Assembly: GCA_002384935.1 (NCBI GenBank)
Contig: DGCD01000008.1
Span: forward strand, 521 to 64,520
DNA: 64,000 nt
Direction of reading: 5' to 3'
DNA from: Pusillimonas sp. UBA3987
Lineage (GTDB): Bacteria; Pseudomonadota; Gammaproteobacteria; Burkholderiales; Burkholderiaceae_B
The notes under the pieces are model-generated. The model saw nothing but the letters and a program-made list of their open reading frames with translations, was not told the DNA's origin and ran no database searches. Below are positions 36,816 through 46,054 of the stretch, piece after piece (position 1 is the first letter of the stretch; every line of letters starts with the position of its first letter). The position numbers and the translations under genes are program-made.

Positions 36816-38225
36816 TTAAATCTTGGCGTGATCCTGAATGTATTTGCGTATAACCTCGACACTGCAATCCATGATTTCAACTTTTTGCGGTAGCGCAGCG
36901 AGATCACGCAAGTGTTCAGGCGCCGGTGCCGGCTGGCCTATGGCCTCCTGGATTGTCTCGCTGAACTTAGCCGGCAGAGCCGTTTCCAGCACCAGCATCG
37001 GAATACCCGGCTCGACAAAATCACGTGCCACTTGTACCCCATCGGCTGTGTGAGGATCAATTAATACCCCCGTGCTTTCATGAAGTGCCTTGATGGTGGC
37101 GAGACGATTGGCATGGGTGCTGACGCCGCTCACAAAGCCATAACGCGCCTCAAGCTCCGGCTTCAGACTGCTTAGATCAAAATAGCCGTTCTCGCCGAGC
37201 TCTTTCCATAAGGCCGCGACCCGCGCACCGTCCTGACCGACGAGGTCGAACACAAAACGCTCGAAATTGGATGCACGGGAAATATCCATAGAGGGGCTCG
37301 ATGTGGCGTGCGTTTGCGCCGCCGAACGTGGCCGATACACACCGGTACGGAAGAACTCCTCGAGCACATTGTTTTCATTGGTGGCCAACACGAGTCGTCG
37401 AATCGGTAAACCCATTTCACGAGCCAGATGCCCCGAAAGGATATTACCGAAGTTGCCCGACGGCACGGCAAATGACACTGGCTGATCCGGTCCGGTGGTT
37501 ACGCGCAGCCAGCCCCAGAAATAATAAACGACCTGGGCCGCAATCCGGGCCCAGTTAATGGAGTTGACGGCGCCCAGACGATAACGGGCTTTGAAATCGA
37601 GATCGGAAGACAACGCCTTCACAATATCCTGGCATTGGTCGAACACACCCGTGACAGCCAGATTGTGAATGTTGTCGTCTTGCAAAGAATACATTTGGGC
37701 ACGCTGGAAGTCGCTCATGCGGCCATGTGGCGACAGCATGAATACGGCGACGCCTTTTTTGCCTCGTAAAGCATATTCGGCAGCCGAACCGGTATCGCCC
37801 GAAGTTGCACCCAAAATATTCAGGCTGGTTCCACGCTTTTCAAGCACGTATTCGAAGACCTGGCCCAGAAATTGCATGGCCATGTCTTTGAAGGCCAGTG
37901 TGGGCCCTTGCGACAAACCCAGCAGGCTCACGCCATGATCAAGCGGCTTGACCGGCACGATATCCACTGAACCGAACTGTTCGGGCGTATAGGCGGCTGC
38001 CGTCAACCTGGCCAGATCGGCAGTGGGGATGTCATCGATAAACAAACCCAAAACCTGAGCCGCAAGCTCGGGATACGACAACGAACGCCATGACTCAAGC
38101 GTCTTTGCCGATACCTGCGGCAATTGCTCTGGCAGCGCCAGGCCGCCATCAGGCGCCAAGCCTTCAAGCAGAATGTCGGAAAACGATTGGGGGGCCATGC
38201 CGCCCCGGGTTGAGCGATATTTCAT
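36816..38225 (-). CDS. thrC: Threonine synthase
   Basis: PLP enzyme that converts O-phosphohomoserine to threonine. The length is 469, as in the long proteobacterial and fungal form. The N-terminal MKYRSTRGG start is typical. The PLP lysine is in TLAFKDMAMQFLG near residue 113, and the PLP-phosphate site GATSGDTGSAAEYAL lies near 142. The start overlaps hom in ATGA (38222-38225), coupling the last two steps of the pathway. Confidence 0.96.
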   Translation of the reverse strand: MKYRSTRGGMAPQSFSDILLEGLAPDGGLALPEQLPQVSAKTLESWRSLSYPELAAQVLGLFIDDIPTADLARLTAAAYTPEQFGSVDIVPVKPLDHGVSLLGLSQGPTLAFKDMAMQFLGQVFEYVLEKRGTSLNILGATSGDTGSAAEYALRGKKGVAVFMLSPHGRMSDFQRAQMYSLQDDNIHNLAVTGVFDQCQDIVKALSSDLDFKARYRLGAVNSINWARIAAQVVYYFWGWLRVTTGPDQPVSFAVPSGNFGNILSGHLAREMGLPIRRLVLATNENNVLEEFFRTGVYRPRSAAQTHATSSPSMDISRASNFERFVFDLVGQDGARVAALWKELGENGYFDLSSLKPELEARYGFVSGVSTHANRLATIKALHESTGVLIDPHTADGVQVARDFVEPGIPMLVLETALPAKFSETIQEAIGQPAPAPEHLRDLAALPQKVEIMDCSVEVIRKYIQDHAKI

Positions 38226-39526
38226 AAAAGGCTTTCCACCCTTAGGCGAATCACGTTTGAGCGCACGAACGGCAAGTTTTGAATTTCCTCAAGAGCGAGA
38301 TCTATGCTGCCTTCGCGCGCTTCATGAGAAAGGAAAATAATGTCGGCATCGGCCGGGCCATGCGGCTCCTGGAACATGGAACCAATGGAGATATCACGAT
38401 TCGCCAGAATGCGGGCCACTTCTGCCAATACTCCTGGGCGATCGTCAACTCGCATGCGCAAGTAATACGAAGACACCACGTCGGCCATGTCGAGTACCGG
38501 TGTGTCAGCCATGGAGCCGGGCTGGAAAGCCAGGTGCGGTACCTGATGGCCAGGGTCGGCAAATTGCAGACGTGTCACATCAACCAAGTCGGCCACCACA
38601 GCCGAAGCCGTGGGCATTTCACCCGCGCCCTGCCCGTAATAAAGCGTGGGGCCGACGATATCGCCGTGCACCTGCACGGCATTCATGGCACCTTCAACGC
38701 TGGCAAGAAGCCGCTCTACAGGAATCAAAGTGGGATGCACCCGCAACTCGATACCCTGACTGGTTCGACGGGTGATACCCAACAACTTGATGCGATAGCC
38801 CAAGCGTTCCGAGTGCGCGATATCTTCCCTTGCCAGGGTTGTAATGCCTTCGGTATGCACTTTGCTGAACTGAACCGGGATACCAAACGCCAGTGATGCC
38901 AGCAGGCTAAGCTTGTGAGCTGCGTCGACACCCTCGATATCGAAAGTGGGATCGGCCTCGGCATAGCCTAAACGTTGCGCATCGGCCAAAGCCTCGTTGA
39001 ACGAGAGACCTTTAAGCCGCATTTCCGACAGAATATAATTCGTGGTGCCGTTGATAATGCCGGCCAGCCACTGAATTCGGTTGGCAGTTAAACCTTCGCG
39101 AATGGCTTTGACAATAGGAATGCCACCGGCCACTGCCGCTTCAAAGGCCACCATGGCGCCTTTTTTGTGCGCCGCATCGAAAATTTCGTTGCCGTGCTTG
39201 GCAAGCAAGGCCTTATTGGCCGTAACAACGTGCTTGCCCTGAACAATGGCTTCCATCACCCACTCGCGCGCGACGGTTTCCCCACCCACAAGCTCAACCA
39301 CGATATCGATATCAGGGCGACGCACGACTTCCAGCCCATCCTGCGTTACGTACACTTGATCACCAACCAGGGCACGGGCTTTTTCAACATTGCGAACAGC
39401 AACCGCCACCACTTCAATTTTGCGACCGGCACGGCGGGCTATTTCCTCTGCATTCTGAACCAGAACCTTCCAGGTGCCACCACCTACAACACCCAGCCCC
39501 AGCAAACCTACTTTTACAGAATTCAT
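38222..39526 (-). CDS. hom: Homoserine dehydrogenase
   Basis: NAD(P)-dependent enzyme reducing aspartate semialdehyde to homoserine. The Rossmann motif VGLLGLGVVGGGT is at the N-terminus, the catalytic region NGTTNYILSEM lies near residue 160, with EADPTFDIEGVDAAHK following. A C-terminal ACT domain (about 355-434) starts YLRMRVDDRPGVLAEVARIL and should sense threonine. It is the monofunctional form with no aspartokinase domain. It overlaps alaC upstream and thrC downstream, both ATGA. Confidence 0.96.
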   Translation of the reverse strand: MNSVKVGLLGLGVVGGGTWKVLVQNAEEIARRAGRKIEVVAVAVRNVEKARALVGDQVYVTQDGLEVVRRPDIDIVVELVGGETVAREWVMEAIVQGKHVVTANKALLAKHGNEIFDAAHKKGAMVAFEAAVAGGIPIVKAIREGLTANRIQWLAGIINGTTNYILSEMRLKGLSFNEALADAQRLGYAEADPTFDIEGVDAAHKLSLLASLAFGIPVQFSKVHTEGITTLAREDIAHSERLGYRIKLLGITRRTSQGIELRVHPTLIPVERLLASVEGAMNAVQVHGDIVGPTLYYGQGAGEMPTASAVVADLVDVTRLQFADPGHQVPHLAFQPGSMADTPVLDMADVVSSYYLRMRVDDRPGVLAEVARILANRDISIGSMFQEPHGPADADIIFLSHEAREGSIDLALEEIQNLPFVRSNVIRLRVESLL

Positions 39527-40710
39527 TTAATCAACCCGTCTTTACGAAACATTTCTTTAATGCCGCGCACCGCCTGTCGGGTGCGTTGCTCGTTCTCGAT
39601 GAGCGCAAAGCGAACGTAATCATCGCCGTACTCGCCAAAGCCAACACCGGGTGAAACGGCTACTTTGGCTTGGGCAAGCAGTTTTTTTGCGAACTCAAGG
39701 GATCCCAGGGCACGGTATGCCTCTGGAATTTTTGCCCAGATATACATGGACGCCTTCGGAATATCAACCATCCAACCTGCATCATGCAAGCCTTTGGCCA
39801 AAACATCGCGACGACTTCGATATTGCTCGACCACTTCACGCACGCAATCCTGCGGTCCTTCCAGTGCCGCTATGGAAGCCACCTGAATCGGCGTGAACGT
39901 ACCATAGTCATGGTAACTCTTGATCCGAGCCAGCGCATTGACCAGTTCCGCGTTCCCCACCATGAAACCCACGCGCCAGCCGGCCATATTGTAGCTTTTG
40001 CTCATGGTAAAAAACTCAACGGCAACGTCGCGCGCACCCTCAACCTGCAGGATTGAAGGCGCAACATAACCATCGAAAGTGATATCGGCATAAGCCAAAT
40101 CGTGCACCACCAATATATTGTGCTCTTTGGCCAGCGCCACAATACGTTCAAAAAAAGACAGCTCGACACACTGGGCGGTCGGATTGCTGGGAAAACCCAG
40201 GATCATCATCTTGGGCTTGGGAATGCTTTCTTTAACCGCCCGCTCGATTTCCTCGAAGAAATCCAGGCCCGGTGTCATGGGCACGGAACGGATATTGGCA
40301 CCGGCAATGACCGCGCCATAGATATGAATCGGGTAACTGGGGTTGGGCACCAGCACCGTATCGCCACGATCGAGCGTAGCCAGCATCAGATGCGCCAGCC
40401 CTTCCTTGGAACCAATGGTCACAATCGCTTCAGTATCAGGGTCGATCTGGACATCGTAGCGTCGCCCATACCAATCGGAAATTGCCTTGCGCAAACGCGG
40501 AATGCCCTTGGAAACCGAATACCCGTGCGTGCTTGGGCGCGACGCCACCTCGACCAGCTTGTCGACAATATGTTTTGGCGTGGGGCCGTCGGGATTGCCC
40601 ATCGACATGTCGATAATATCCTCGCCACGACGCCGCGCCGCCATTTTGAGCTCGCCGGTAATGTTGAACACATAAGGCGGCAGGCGCTCAATACGAGGAA
40701 AATTCGTCAT
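39523..40710 (-). CDS. alaC: Class I/II aminotransferase, AlaC-type glutamate-pyruvate transaminase
   Basis: Fold-type I PLP aminotransferase of 395 residues. The N-terminus RIERLPPYVFNITGELKMAARRRGEDIIDM resembles AlaC/YfdZ. SMGNPDGPTP follows, the PLP lysine is in TMSKSYNMAGWRVGF near residue 235, and C-terminal RFALIENEQRTRQAVRGI completes the fold. Alanine synthesis from pyruvate is the family expectation. The overlap with hom suggests co-regulation with the threonine branch, so a role in branched or aspartate-family amino acids is also possible. Confidence 0.85.
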   Translation of the reverse strand: MTNFPRIERLPPYVFNITGELKMAARRRGEDIIDMSMGNPDGPTPKHIVDKLVEVASRPSTHGYSVSKGIPRLRKAISDWYGRRYDVQIDPDTEAIVTIGSKEGLAHLMLATLDRGDTVLVPNPSYPIHIYGAVIAGANIRSVPMTPGLDFFEEIERAVKESIPKPKMMILGFPSNPTAQCVELSFFERIVALAKEHNILVVHDLAYADITFDGYVAPSILQVEGARDVAVEFFTMSKSYNMAGWRVGFMVGNAELVNALARIKSYHDYGTFTPIQVASIAALEGPQDCVREVVEQYRSRRDVLAKGLHDAGWMVDIPKASMYIWAKIPEAYRALGSLEFAKKLLAQAKVAVSPGVGFGEYGDDYVRFALIENEQRTRQAVRGIKEMFRKDGLIK

Positions 40711-40801
40711 GATGAATCCTTGTTTTTTTCTTAAGGGGTCAGATAAAGCAAATAACCTAGTAGTTTAGCCGATTGAATACGGCAATAAAAGCGAAGCGCG
40801 T

Positions 40802-40850
40802 TTGCACTACAGGTTTCAGATTGCGATATGATCACTGATGAACAAAGGAG
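40802..40850 (+). promoter_or_regulatory. Possible promoter and ribosome-binding site for the Mth938-like gene
   Basis: A -10-like TATGAT at 40827-40832 follows a weak -35-like TTGCAC at 40802-40807 with a long 19-base spacer. AAAGGAG at 40844-40850 lies 6 bases before GTG 40857 and decides that start codon. The ribosome-binding site is much more certain than the promoter. The rest of 40711-40801 carries the divergent alaC leader; nothing else was recognised. Confidence 0.5.
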
Positions 40851-40856
40851 TTTTTT

Positions 40857-41303
40857 GTGCAACTGCAAGCTGAATCGAATCCGGCACTTAATACCGTCAC
40901 GGCCTATGGCGAACGCTTCATCGAAATTAATGCGGTTTCCTACGAACATGCCGTGTATTTTGCCCCGGAAGGTCCGGTTAATACCTGGAAAGTCAGCAGC
41001 ATTGCCGATATCAACGGCGCTGTGCTACAGGAAATAACCGGGGTGGACAAACGCAAGCAAGATCCACTGGACTTTCTTGACGGGCGCAGCGGTCTGGCCA
41101 AAGCCGACGATGCCCCCGAGGTATTGCTGATCGGCACCGGGCAAACACAACACTTTTTACCGTCACACGTTACCCAGCCGCTGCTTGACGTTGGCATTGG
41201 CGTGGAAACCATGAGCACTTACGCCGCAGCGCGCACCTACAATATTCTGATGAGCGAGGGGCGCAATGTGATTGCGGCGCTTTTACCACTGGAGCAAAAA
41301 TGA
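40857..41303 (+). CDS. Mth938-like domain protein (DUF498 family)
   Basis: Protein of 148 residues with the Mth938/NDUFAF3-like fold. Landmarks are a central ITGVDKRKQDP, EVLLIGTGQTQHFLPS and the C-terminal GVGIGVETMSTYAAARTYNILMSEGRNVIAALLPL, characteristic of the family. Eukaryotic relatives assist complex I assembly; the bacterial function is unknown. The start is GTG with a strong ribosome-binding site. Its stop overlaps bcp in ATGA (41300-41303), so it is probably co-translated with a peroxiredoxin. Confidence 0.82.
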   Translation: MQLQAESNPALNTVTAYGERFIEINAVSYEHAVYFAPEGPVNTWKVSSIADINGAVLQEITGVDKRKQDPLDFLDGRSGLAKADDAPEVLLIGTGQTQHFLPSHVTQPLLDVGIGVETMSTYAAARTYNILMSEGRNVIAALLPLEQK

Positions 41304-41767
41304 GCGAAGTCACTTTAGGTAAAGCTATTCCCGAATTTTCTGCCGACAGTACCGACGGCACTGTCGACAATGCGCGCCTGAAGGGCAAATGGACAGTACT
41401 CTATTTTTATCCCAAAGACAGCACCCCTGGCTGCACCACACAAGCCCAGAACTTTCGCGACCAAATAGATGAGTTCGAAGCGCTCGACTGCCAAATCATC
41501 GGCGTTTCGCGCGACTCTCTTAAATCGCACGGCAACTTCACCAACAAACAATCGCTGCCCTTTCCCCTGATATCCGATCCGGAAGAAAAACTGTGCGAAA
41601 TGTTCGGGGTAATGAAACTGAAGAATATGTACGGCAAACAAGTACGCGGGATCGAACGCAGCACCTTCCTGATCAACCCTGATGGCCTGCTTGCCCAGGA
41701 GTGGCGCGGACTGAAAGTGCCCGGACATGTCGACCAGGTCTTGCAAGCGGTAAAAGACGCCAGTTAA
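41300..41767 (+). CDS. bcp: Thioredoxin-dependent peroxiredoxin Bcp/PrxQ
   Basis: Thiol peroxidase of 155 residues reducing hydrogen and organic peroxides. The peroxidatic Cys45 is in DSTPGCTT with the usual Pro and Thr. The resolving Cys found five residues later in E. coli Bcp (Cys50) is absent: the position is Gln in CTTQAQNFRD. Cys64 and Cys99 remain and could resolve the sulfenate, or the enzyme may be of the 1-Cys type. The C-terminal RSTFLINPDG is normal. It is co-translated with the Mth938-like gene. Confidence 0.92.
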   Translation: MSEVTLGKAIPEFSADSTDGTVDNARLKGKWTVLYFYPKDSTPGCTTQAQNFRDQIDEFEALDCQIIGVSRDSLKSHGNFTNKQSLPFPLISDPEEKLCEMFGVMKLKNMYGKQVRGIERSTFLINPDGLLAQEWRGLKVPGHVDQVLQAVKDAS

Positions 41768-41788
41768 AGCCAACAAAATACGTTTATC

Positions 41789-41806
41789 GTTACGGAACGC
41801 CGTAAC
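41789..41806. other. Hairpin between bcp and the PIN-PhoH gene
   Basis: GTTACGG (41789-41795) and CCGTAAC (41800-41806) form a perfect 7-bp stem with loop AACG. There is no T-run, so it is not a convincing terminator. It could be an mRNA stability or processing element. Confidence 0.35.
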
Positions 41807-41839
41807 CAACCACGCAGTTACTCTGGAGCCACTCCCCTT

Positions 41840-43474
41840 ATGCCACTGCCAAAGTTGCCCTCCCGCATGGGAACTGTCGTTAACACCGCCGAAACACCCG
41901 CAGTAAAACCGGCCGCGGCAAGCAAGCCGGCGCCTGCTGCGGCCGCTCAACCGACGGCACGTCGCCAGCAAAAGCCCCAGACAGCACCACCCGCCAACAA
42001 GCGAGCAAGCGAAAAGCAACCGGCCGGCCAGCCCAGTCTTGCCGTCGTTGGCAGCAACGGTAATCGCAAGAAGCGGCTGCCAGAGAACCAGCGCAAACTA
42101 TTCGTGCTCGACACAAACGTGCTGCTGCACGACTCGAACTGTATTTTCAAGTTTGAGGAACATGATATTTTCCTGCCGATGCTCGTCCTCGAAGAGCTCG
42201 ACCACCAGAAAAAAGGCATGTCCGAAGTGGCCCGCAACGCGCGTCAGGTCAGCCGCTATCTCGATGGTCTGGTCAGCGAACAGGGCAAGCTCGATAAAGG
42301 CGTCCTGCTCGATAAACTTGGCAATATAGATGCCCTGGGAACGCTGCACTTCCAAACCACGGCACTCAGCTCCGAGCTGCCCATTTCACTGCCCATCGGC
42401 AAAGCCGACAACGTGATTCTGGGTGTTGTCCATGCCCTTCAGGCGTTACATCCAAAACGCGAAGTCACGCTGGTGTCCAAAGACATCAACATGCGTCTCA
42501 AAGCCCTGTCCCTGGGACTGCGCGCAGAAGACTACTATAACGACCGCGTCATCGACGACTCCGATTTGTTGTATGAAGGTGTCATGCCATTGCCCGACAA
42601 CTTCTGGACCAAACACGGAAAAGACGTGGAGTCCTGGCAGCAAGGCGGCGTAACGTACTACCGTATCAAAGGACCGCTATGCTCGCAGTTCATGGTCAAT
42701 GAGTTCGTCTACTTCGAAGGCGAATTACCCCTGTATGCCCAGGTAAAGGAAGTAAGCGGAAAAAGCGCTGTTTTAGCCACCATTCGGGATTACAGCCACG
42801 GCAAAAACAACGTATGGGGCGTCACCGCCCGCAACCGCGAGCAGAATTTTGCCATGAACCTGCTCATGAATCCCGAATGTGATTTCGTTTCTTTGCTGGG
42901 CCAGGCCGGCACAGGCAAAACCCTGCTTGCGCTGGCCGCGGGCTTAACTCAAACGCTGGAAACCAAACGCTATACTGAAATTATCATCACCCGTGCCACC
43001 GTGCCGGTTGGCGACGACATTGGCTTTCTTCCCGGTACTGAAGAAGAAAAAATGCTGCCCTGGATGGGTGCGCTGGAAGACAATCTGGAAGTGCTTCATC
43101 TGGGCTCGGGCAATGCCGACAACAACCTGGACTGGAGTAAGAATCCAACCATGGAGCTGATCCGTTCACGCATCAAGGTCAAGTCGATGAACTTCATGCG
43201 CGGTCGTACTTTCCTGAATAAATTCCTGATTATCGACGAGGCACAGAACCTGACACCCAAACAAATGAAGACCCTGGTCACTCGCGCGGGCCCGGGTACC
43301 AAAATCATCTGCCTGGGTAATATTGCGCAAATTGACACACCCTACTTAACCGAAGGCAGCTCGGGGCTCACCTATGTCGTTGACCGTTTCAAAGGTTGGC
43401 CGCATTCGGGTCATATCACGCTGCAGCGGGGCGAACGCTCAAGGCTGGCCGATTACGCCAGCGAAGCACTTTAA
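41840..43474 (+). CDS. PIN domain-PhoH ATPase fusion (PhoH2/YlaK type)
   Basis: Protein of 544 residues with three parts. Residues 1-80 form an Ala/Pro/Lys-rich low-complexity leader. A PIN ribonuclease domain (about 90-220) has the acidic residues in FVLDTNVLLHD, LEELDHQK and ADNVILGVVHAL. A PhoH ATPase domain (about 325-544) has Walker A GQAGTGKTLLALAAGL and Walker B FLIIDEAQNLTPKQMK. PIN-PhoH proteins of mycobacteria unwind and cleave RNA; the same is inferred here. Both catalytic sites look intact. ATG 41840 is used, though ATG 41867 is possible. It precedes pdxA by 15 bases. Confidence 0.9.
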   Translation: MPLPKLPSRMGTVVNTAETPAVKPAAASKPAPAAAAQPTARRQQKPQTAPPANKRASEKQPAGQPSLAVVGSNGNRKKRLPENQRKLFVLDTNVLLHDSNCIFKFEEHDIFLPMLVLEELDHQKKGMSEVARNARQVSRYLDGLVSEQGKLDKGVLLDKLGNIDALGTLHFQTTALSSELPISLPIGKADNVILGVVHALQALHPKREVTLVSKDINMRLKALSLGLRAEDYYNDRVIDDSDLLYEGVMPLPDNFWTKHGKDVESWQQGGVTYYRIKGPLCSQFMVNEFVYFEGELPLYAQVKEVSGKSAVLATIRDYSHGKNNVWGVTARNREQNFAMNLLMNPECDFVSLLGQAGTGKTLLALAAGLTQTLETKRYTEIIITRATVPVGDDIGFLPGTEEEKMLPWMGALEDNLEVLHLGSGNADNNLDWSKNPTMELIRSRIKVKSMNFMRGRTFLNKFLIIDEAQNLTPKQMKTLVTRAGPGTKIICLGNIAQIDTPYLTEGSSGLTYVVDRFKGWPHSGHITLQRGERSRLADYASEAL

Positions 43475-43489
43475 ACAACCGGTCGATCA

Positions 43490-44500
43490 ATGAATGCGCA
43501 AGCCCGTCCCAGCCACAAGCCCATTGGCATTACCTTGGGTGATGCGGCAGGGATCGGGCCGGAGATTATCGTTAAACTTTTCAGCCAACCACTGCCGGCA
43601 CCGGCAGTGGTTTATGGCGACGTCGGTGTTCTGAAAAGAACAATTGAACAGCTTGCGCTCAGTGACGCACCCGCCGTCACTGAACTCGATGACATTACGT
43701 CATTTGCGCCCAATCGAAATCTACAGGTTATTTCACGCATCGCACCACTGCCTGACTCCATTCAGGCCGGTGAAATAAGCGCCGAAGCCGGGCGCGGCGC
43801 GTATGAATATTTATGCCATGCCATTGACGACGCCAATGCGGGGCACCTGAGGGCCATCGTGACGGCCCCTTTGCACAAGGAAGCCATGCAACTGGGCGGT
43901 GCCGATTTTCCGGGACATACAGAAATTCTGGCACAACGCACCCGCACCCGGCACTTTGCCATGATGCTGGCCAACCACGAGTTGCGGGTTATTCTGGTTA
44001 CGATTCATATCCCGCTTACCCGGGTCAGCGCCAGCATTACTACAGACCGGGAACTGCAAACCATTCGCCTGGCTCACCAGGCCTGCAGGCAAGCAGGCAT
44101 TGCACAGCCTCGCATCGCTGTTGCTGGCATTAACCCGCATGCAGGCGAAAACGGACGTTTCGGCCAAGAGGAAAACGAGATTATTACGCCTGCAATTCAA
44201 CAAGCGCAGCGTGAAGGAATGAATGTCACCGGGCCTTTCCCGGGCGACACCGTTTTTATGCGGGCACGACGTGGTGAGTTCGACATTGTGGTTGCCCAGT
44301 ATCACGACCAGGGCTTGATTCCGGTGAAATACCTGGGCGTAGACGAAGGTGTCAACGTGACTGTGGGATTACCTTTTATCCGCACCAGTGTCGATCACGG
44401 AACCGCATTTGATATTGCAGGCAAAGGGCTGGCCGACCCTGGTTCATTACGCGCCGCCTTTGATCTGGCCATCACAATGACACCATCGGAAACAGCTTAA
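43490..44500 (+). CDS. pdxA: 4-hydroxythreonine-4-phosphate dehydrogenase
   Basis: NAD-dependent enzyme of de novo pyridoxal phosphate synthesis, acting on 4-phosphohydroxythreonine. The length of 336 is normal. The start GITLGDAAGIGPEI carries the substrate loop. Metal-binding histidines are visible in GHTEILA, NPHAGENG and AQYHDQGLIPVKY, and the C-terminal TSVDHGTAFDIAGKG is a PdxA signature. No clear ribosome-binding site precedes the ATG, so translation may depend on the upstream PhoH gene. It converges on dnaB with 53 bases between. Confidence 0.96.
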   Translation: MNAQARPSHKPIGITLGDAAGIGPEIIVKLFSQPLPAPAVVYGDVGVLKRTIEQLALSDAPAVTELDDITSFAPNRNLQVISRIAPLPDSIQAGEISAEAGRGAYEYLCHAIDDANAGHLRAIVTAPLHKEAMQLGGADFPGHTEILAQRTRTRHFAMMLANHELRVILVTIHIPLTRVSASITTDRELQTIRLAHQACRQAGIAQPRIAVAGINPHAGENGRFGQEENEIITPAIQQAQREGMNVTGPFPGDTVFMRARRGEFDIVVAQYHDQGLIPVKYLGVDEGVNVTVGLPFIRTSVDHGTAFDIAGKGLADPGSLRAAFDLAITMTPSETA

Positions 44501-44553
44501 AAACGAACACAGCCGGCTATAGCCAGAACAACGCCAGACAAAAACAACCTGAA

Positions 44554-45942
44554 TTACATTGAAGCCGCTGAAAAATTCAGGAAACGCGTGCTGGACCCCT
44601 GGAATGTTAGGCGTACTGTGCCAATGGGGCCATTCCGTTGCTTGCCGACAATGATTTCGGCCGTGCCTTTATCGGGTGAATCGGGGTTATAGACTTCATC
44701 GCGATAAATAAACAGAATGAGATCGGCGTCTTGCTCGATCGCACCCGACTCACGCAGATCGCTCATGACCGGCCGCTTGTTGGGCCGCTGCTCCAGGCTT
44801 CGATTCAACTGCGACAAGGCAACTAAAGGGCAATTCAATTCTTTAGCCAGGCCTTTCAGCGAACGGCTGATCTCGGAAATTTCGGTTGCCCGGTTCTCGC
44901 CACTGCCGCTGGCCGACATCAACTGCATATAGTCGATAACAATCATGCCCAACTGCCCGCACTGGCGTGCCAGCCTGCGCGAACGGGCCCTCACCTCCAT
45001 GGCACTTAGTGCAGGCGTTTCATCGATATAAATCTGCGCTTCCTGGACCTGTTGAACGGCATGAGTGAGGCGTGGCCAGTCTTCCGCGGTTAACTTGCCG
45101 GTTCGCATGCGATGCTGATCCAACATGCCTACCGAACCCACCATGCGCATGGCTAACTGAACAGCGCCCATCTCCATTGAAAAAACCGCGACTGGCAAAC
45201 CTTGCTCGATCGCCACATGCTCTGCGATATTCATTGAGAACGACGTTTTACCCATGGAAGGACGACCCGCAACAATGACCAGGTCGCCCGCCTGCAACCC
45301 AGATGTCATGCGATCGAGATCAACAAATCCGGTTGGTACGCCGGTGACATCGGAATCACCTTCGCGATGATAAAGTTCATCGATACGCTCAACCACCTGG
45401 GTCAGCAAAGGTTGAATTTCCTGGAACCCGACTGTACCGCGTGATCCCTCTTGCGCAATTTGGAAAACCCGGGCCTCGGCTTCGTCCAGCAACTGACGCG
45501 CCTCTTTACCCTGGGGACTGAAAGCGGCCGCAGAGATTTCATCAGCCACCGACACGAGCTTGCGCAACATTGATCGTTCGCGAACGATCTCGGCATAGCG
45601 TCTGATGTTGGCCGCCGAAGGCGTATTATGCGCCAGCGCATTCAGATAACTCAGACCCCCGAGCTCTTCGGCCTTGCCCGCACTGGAGAGTGACTCGTGT
45701 ACCGTAACCACGTCGGCCGGTCGGGTCAGGCTGATCAAGCGGGTAATATGCTGCCAGATAAGGCGATGGTCATAACGATAGAAATCATCATCACCCAGAA
45801 GATCGGTAACACGGTCAAACGCGGCATTGTCCAGCAGCAGGCCGCCAAGTACAGACTGTTCTGCCTCGATTGAGTGAGGCGGAACGCGCAAGGCTTCCAA
45901 CTGTGGATCAAGTACCGAACCAGAGGTTTCCATATTTGCCAT
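44554..45942 (-). CDS. dnaB: Replicative DNA helicase DnaB
   Basis: Hexameric helicase that unwinds the fork. The N-terminal primase-interacting domain begins VPPHSIEAEQSVLGGLLLDN. The RecA-type domain has Walker A GRPSMGKTSF near residue 235, Walker B MIVIDYMQLM near 340, and SQLNRSLEQRPNKRPVMSDLRESG near 385. There is no intein. The frame can start at TTG 45957, which lies in the T-run of the upstream terminator; ATG 45942 is preferred and ATG 45933 is possible. None has a strong ribosome-binding site. The length is about 462. Confidence 0.95.
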   Translation of the reverse strand: MANMETSGSVLDPQLEALRVPPHSIEAEQSVLGGLLLDNAAFDRVTDLLGDDDFYRYDHRLIWQHITRLISLTRPADVVTVHESLSSAGKAEELGGLSYLNALAHNTPSAANIRRYAEIVRERSMLRKLVSVADEISAAAFSPQGKEARQLLDEAEARVFQIAQEGSRGTVGFQEIQPLLTQVVERIDELYHREGDSDVTGVPTGFVDLDRMTSGLQAGDLVIVAGRPSMGKTSFSMNIAEHVAIEQGLPVAVFSMEMGAVQLAMRMVGSVGMLDQHRMRTGKLTAEDWPRLTHAVQQVQEAQIYIDETPALSAMEVRARSRRLARQCGQLGMIVIDYMQLMSASGSGENRATEISEISRSLKGLAKELNCPLVALSQLNRSLEQRPNKRPVMSDLRESGAIEQDADLILFIYRDEVYNPDSPDKGTAEIIVGKQRNGPIGTVRLTFQGSSTRFLNFSAASM

Positions 45943-45959
45943 TAATTCATGTACCAAAA

Positions 45960-45983
45960 AAAAGCCGGCTTGCGCCGGCTTTT
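45960..45983 (-). terminator. Intrinsic terminator after rplI, just before dnaB
   Basis: AAAAGCCGGC (45960-45969) and GCCGGCTTTT (45974-45983) form a perfect 10-bp stem with a 4-base loop and a T-run (about 8) on the minus strand. It ends the rpsF-priB-rpsR-rplI transcript only 17 bases before the dnaB start. Confidence 0.85.
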
Positions 45984-46054
45984 AACTGAAGCTCACGGCA
46001 CACCGCCCAAGAGGCAAATTTACCACGAGCTTCGCTTCAGGCTGAATGTACAAT

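Noticed and set aside
41789..41806. Terminator between bcp and the PIN-PhoH gene
   Set aside because: The hairpin is real but has no T-run, so it was listed only as a hairpin.
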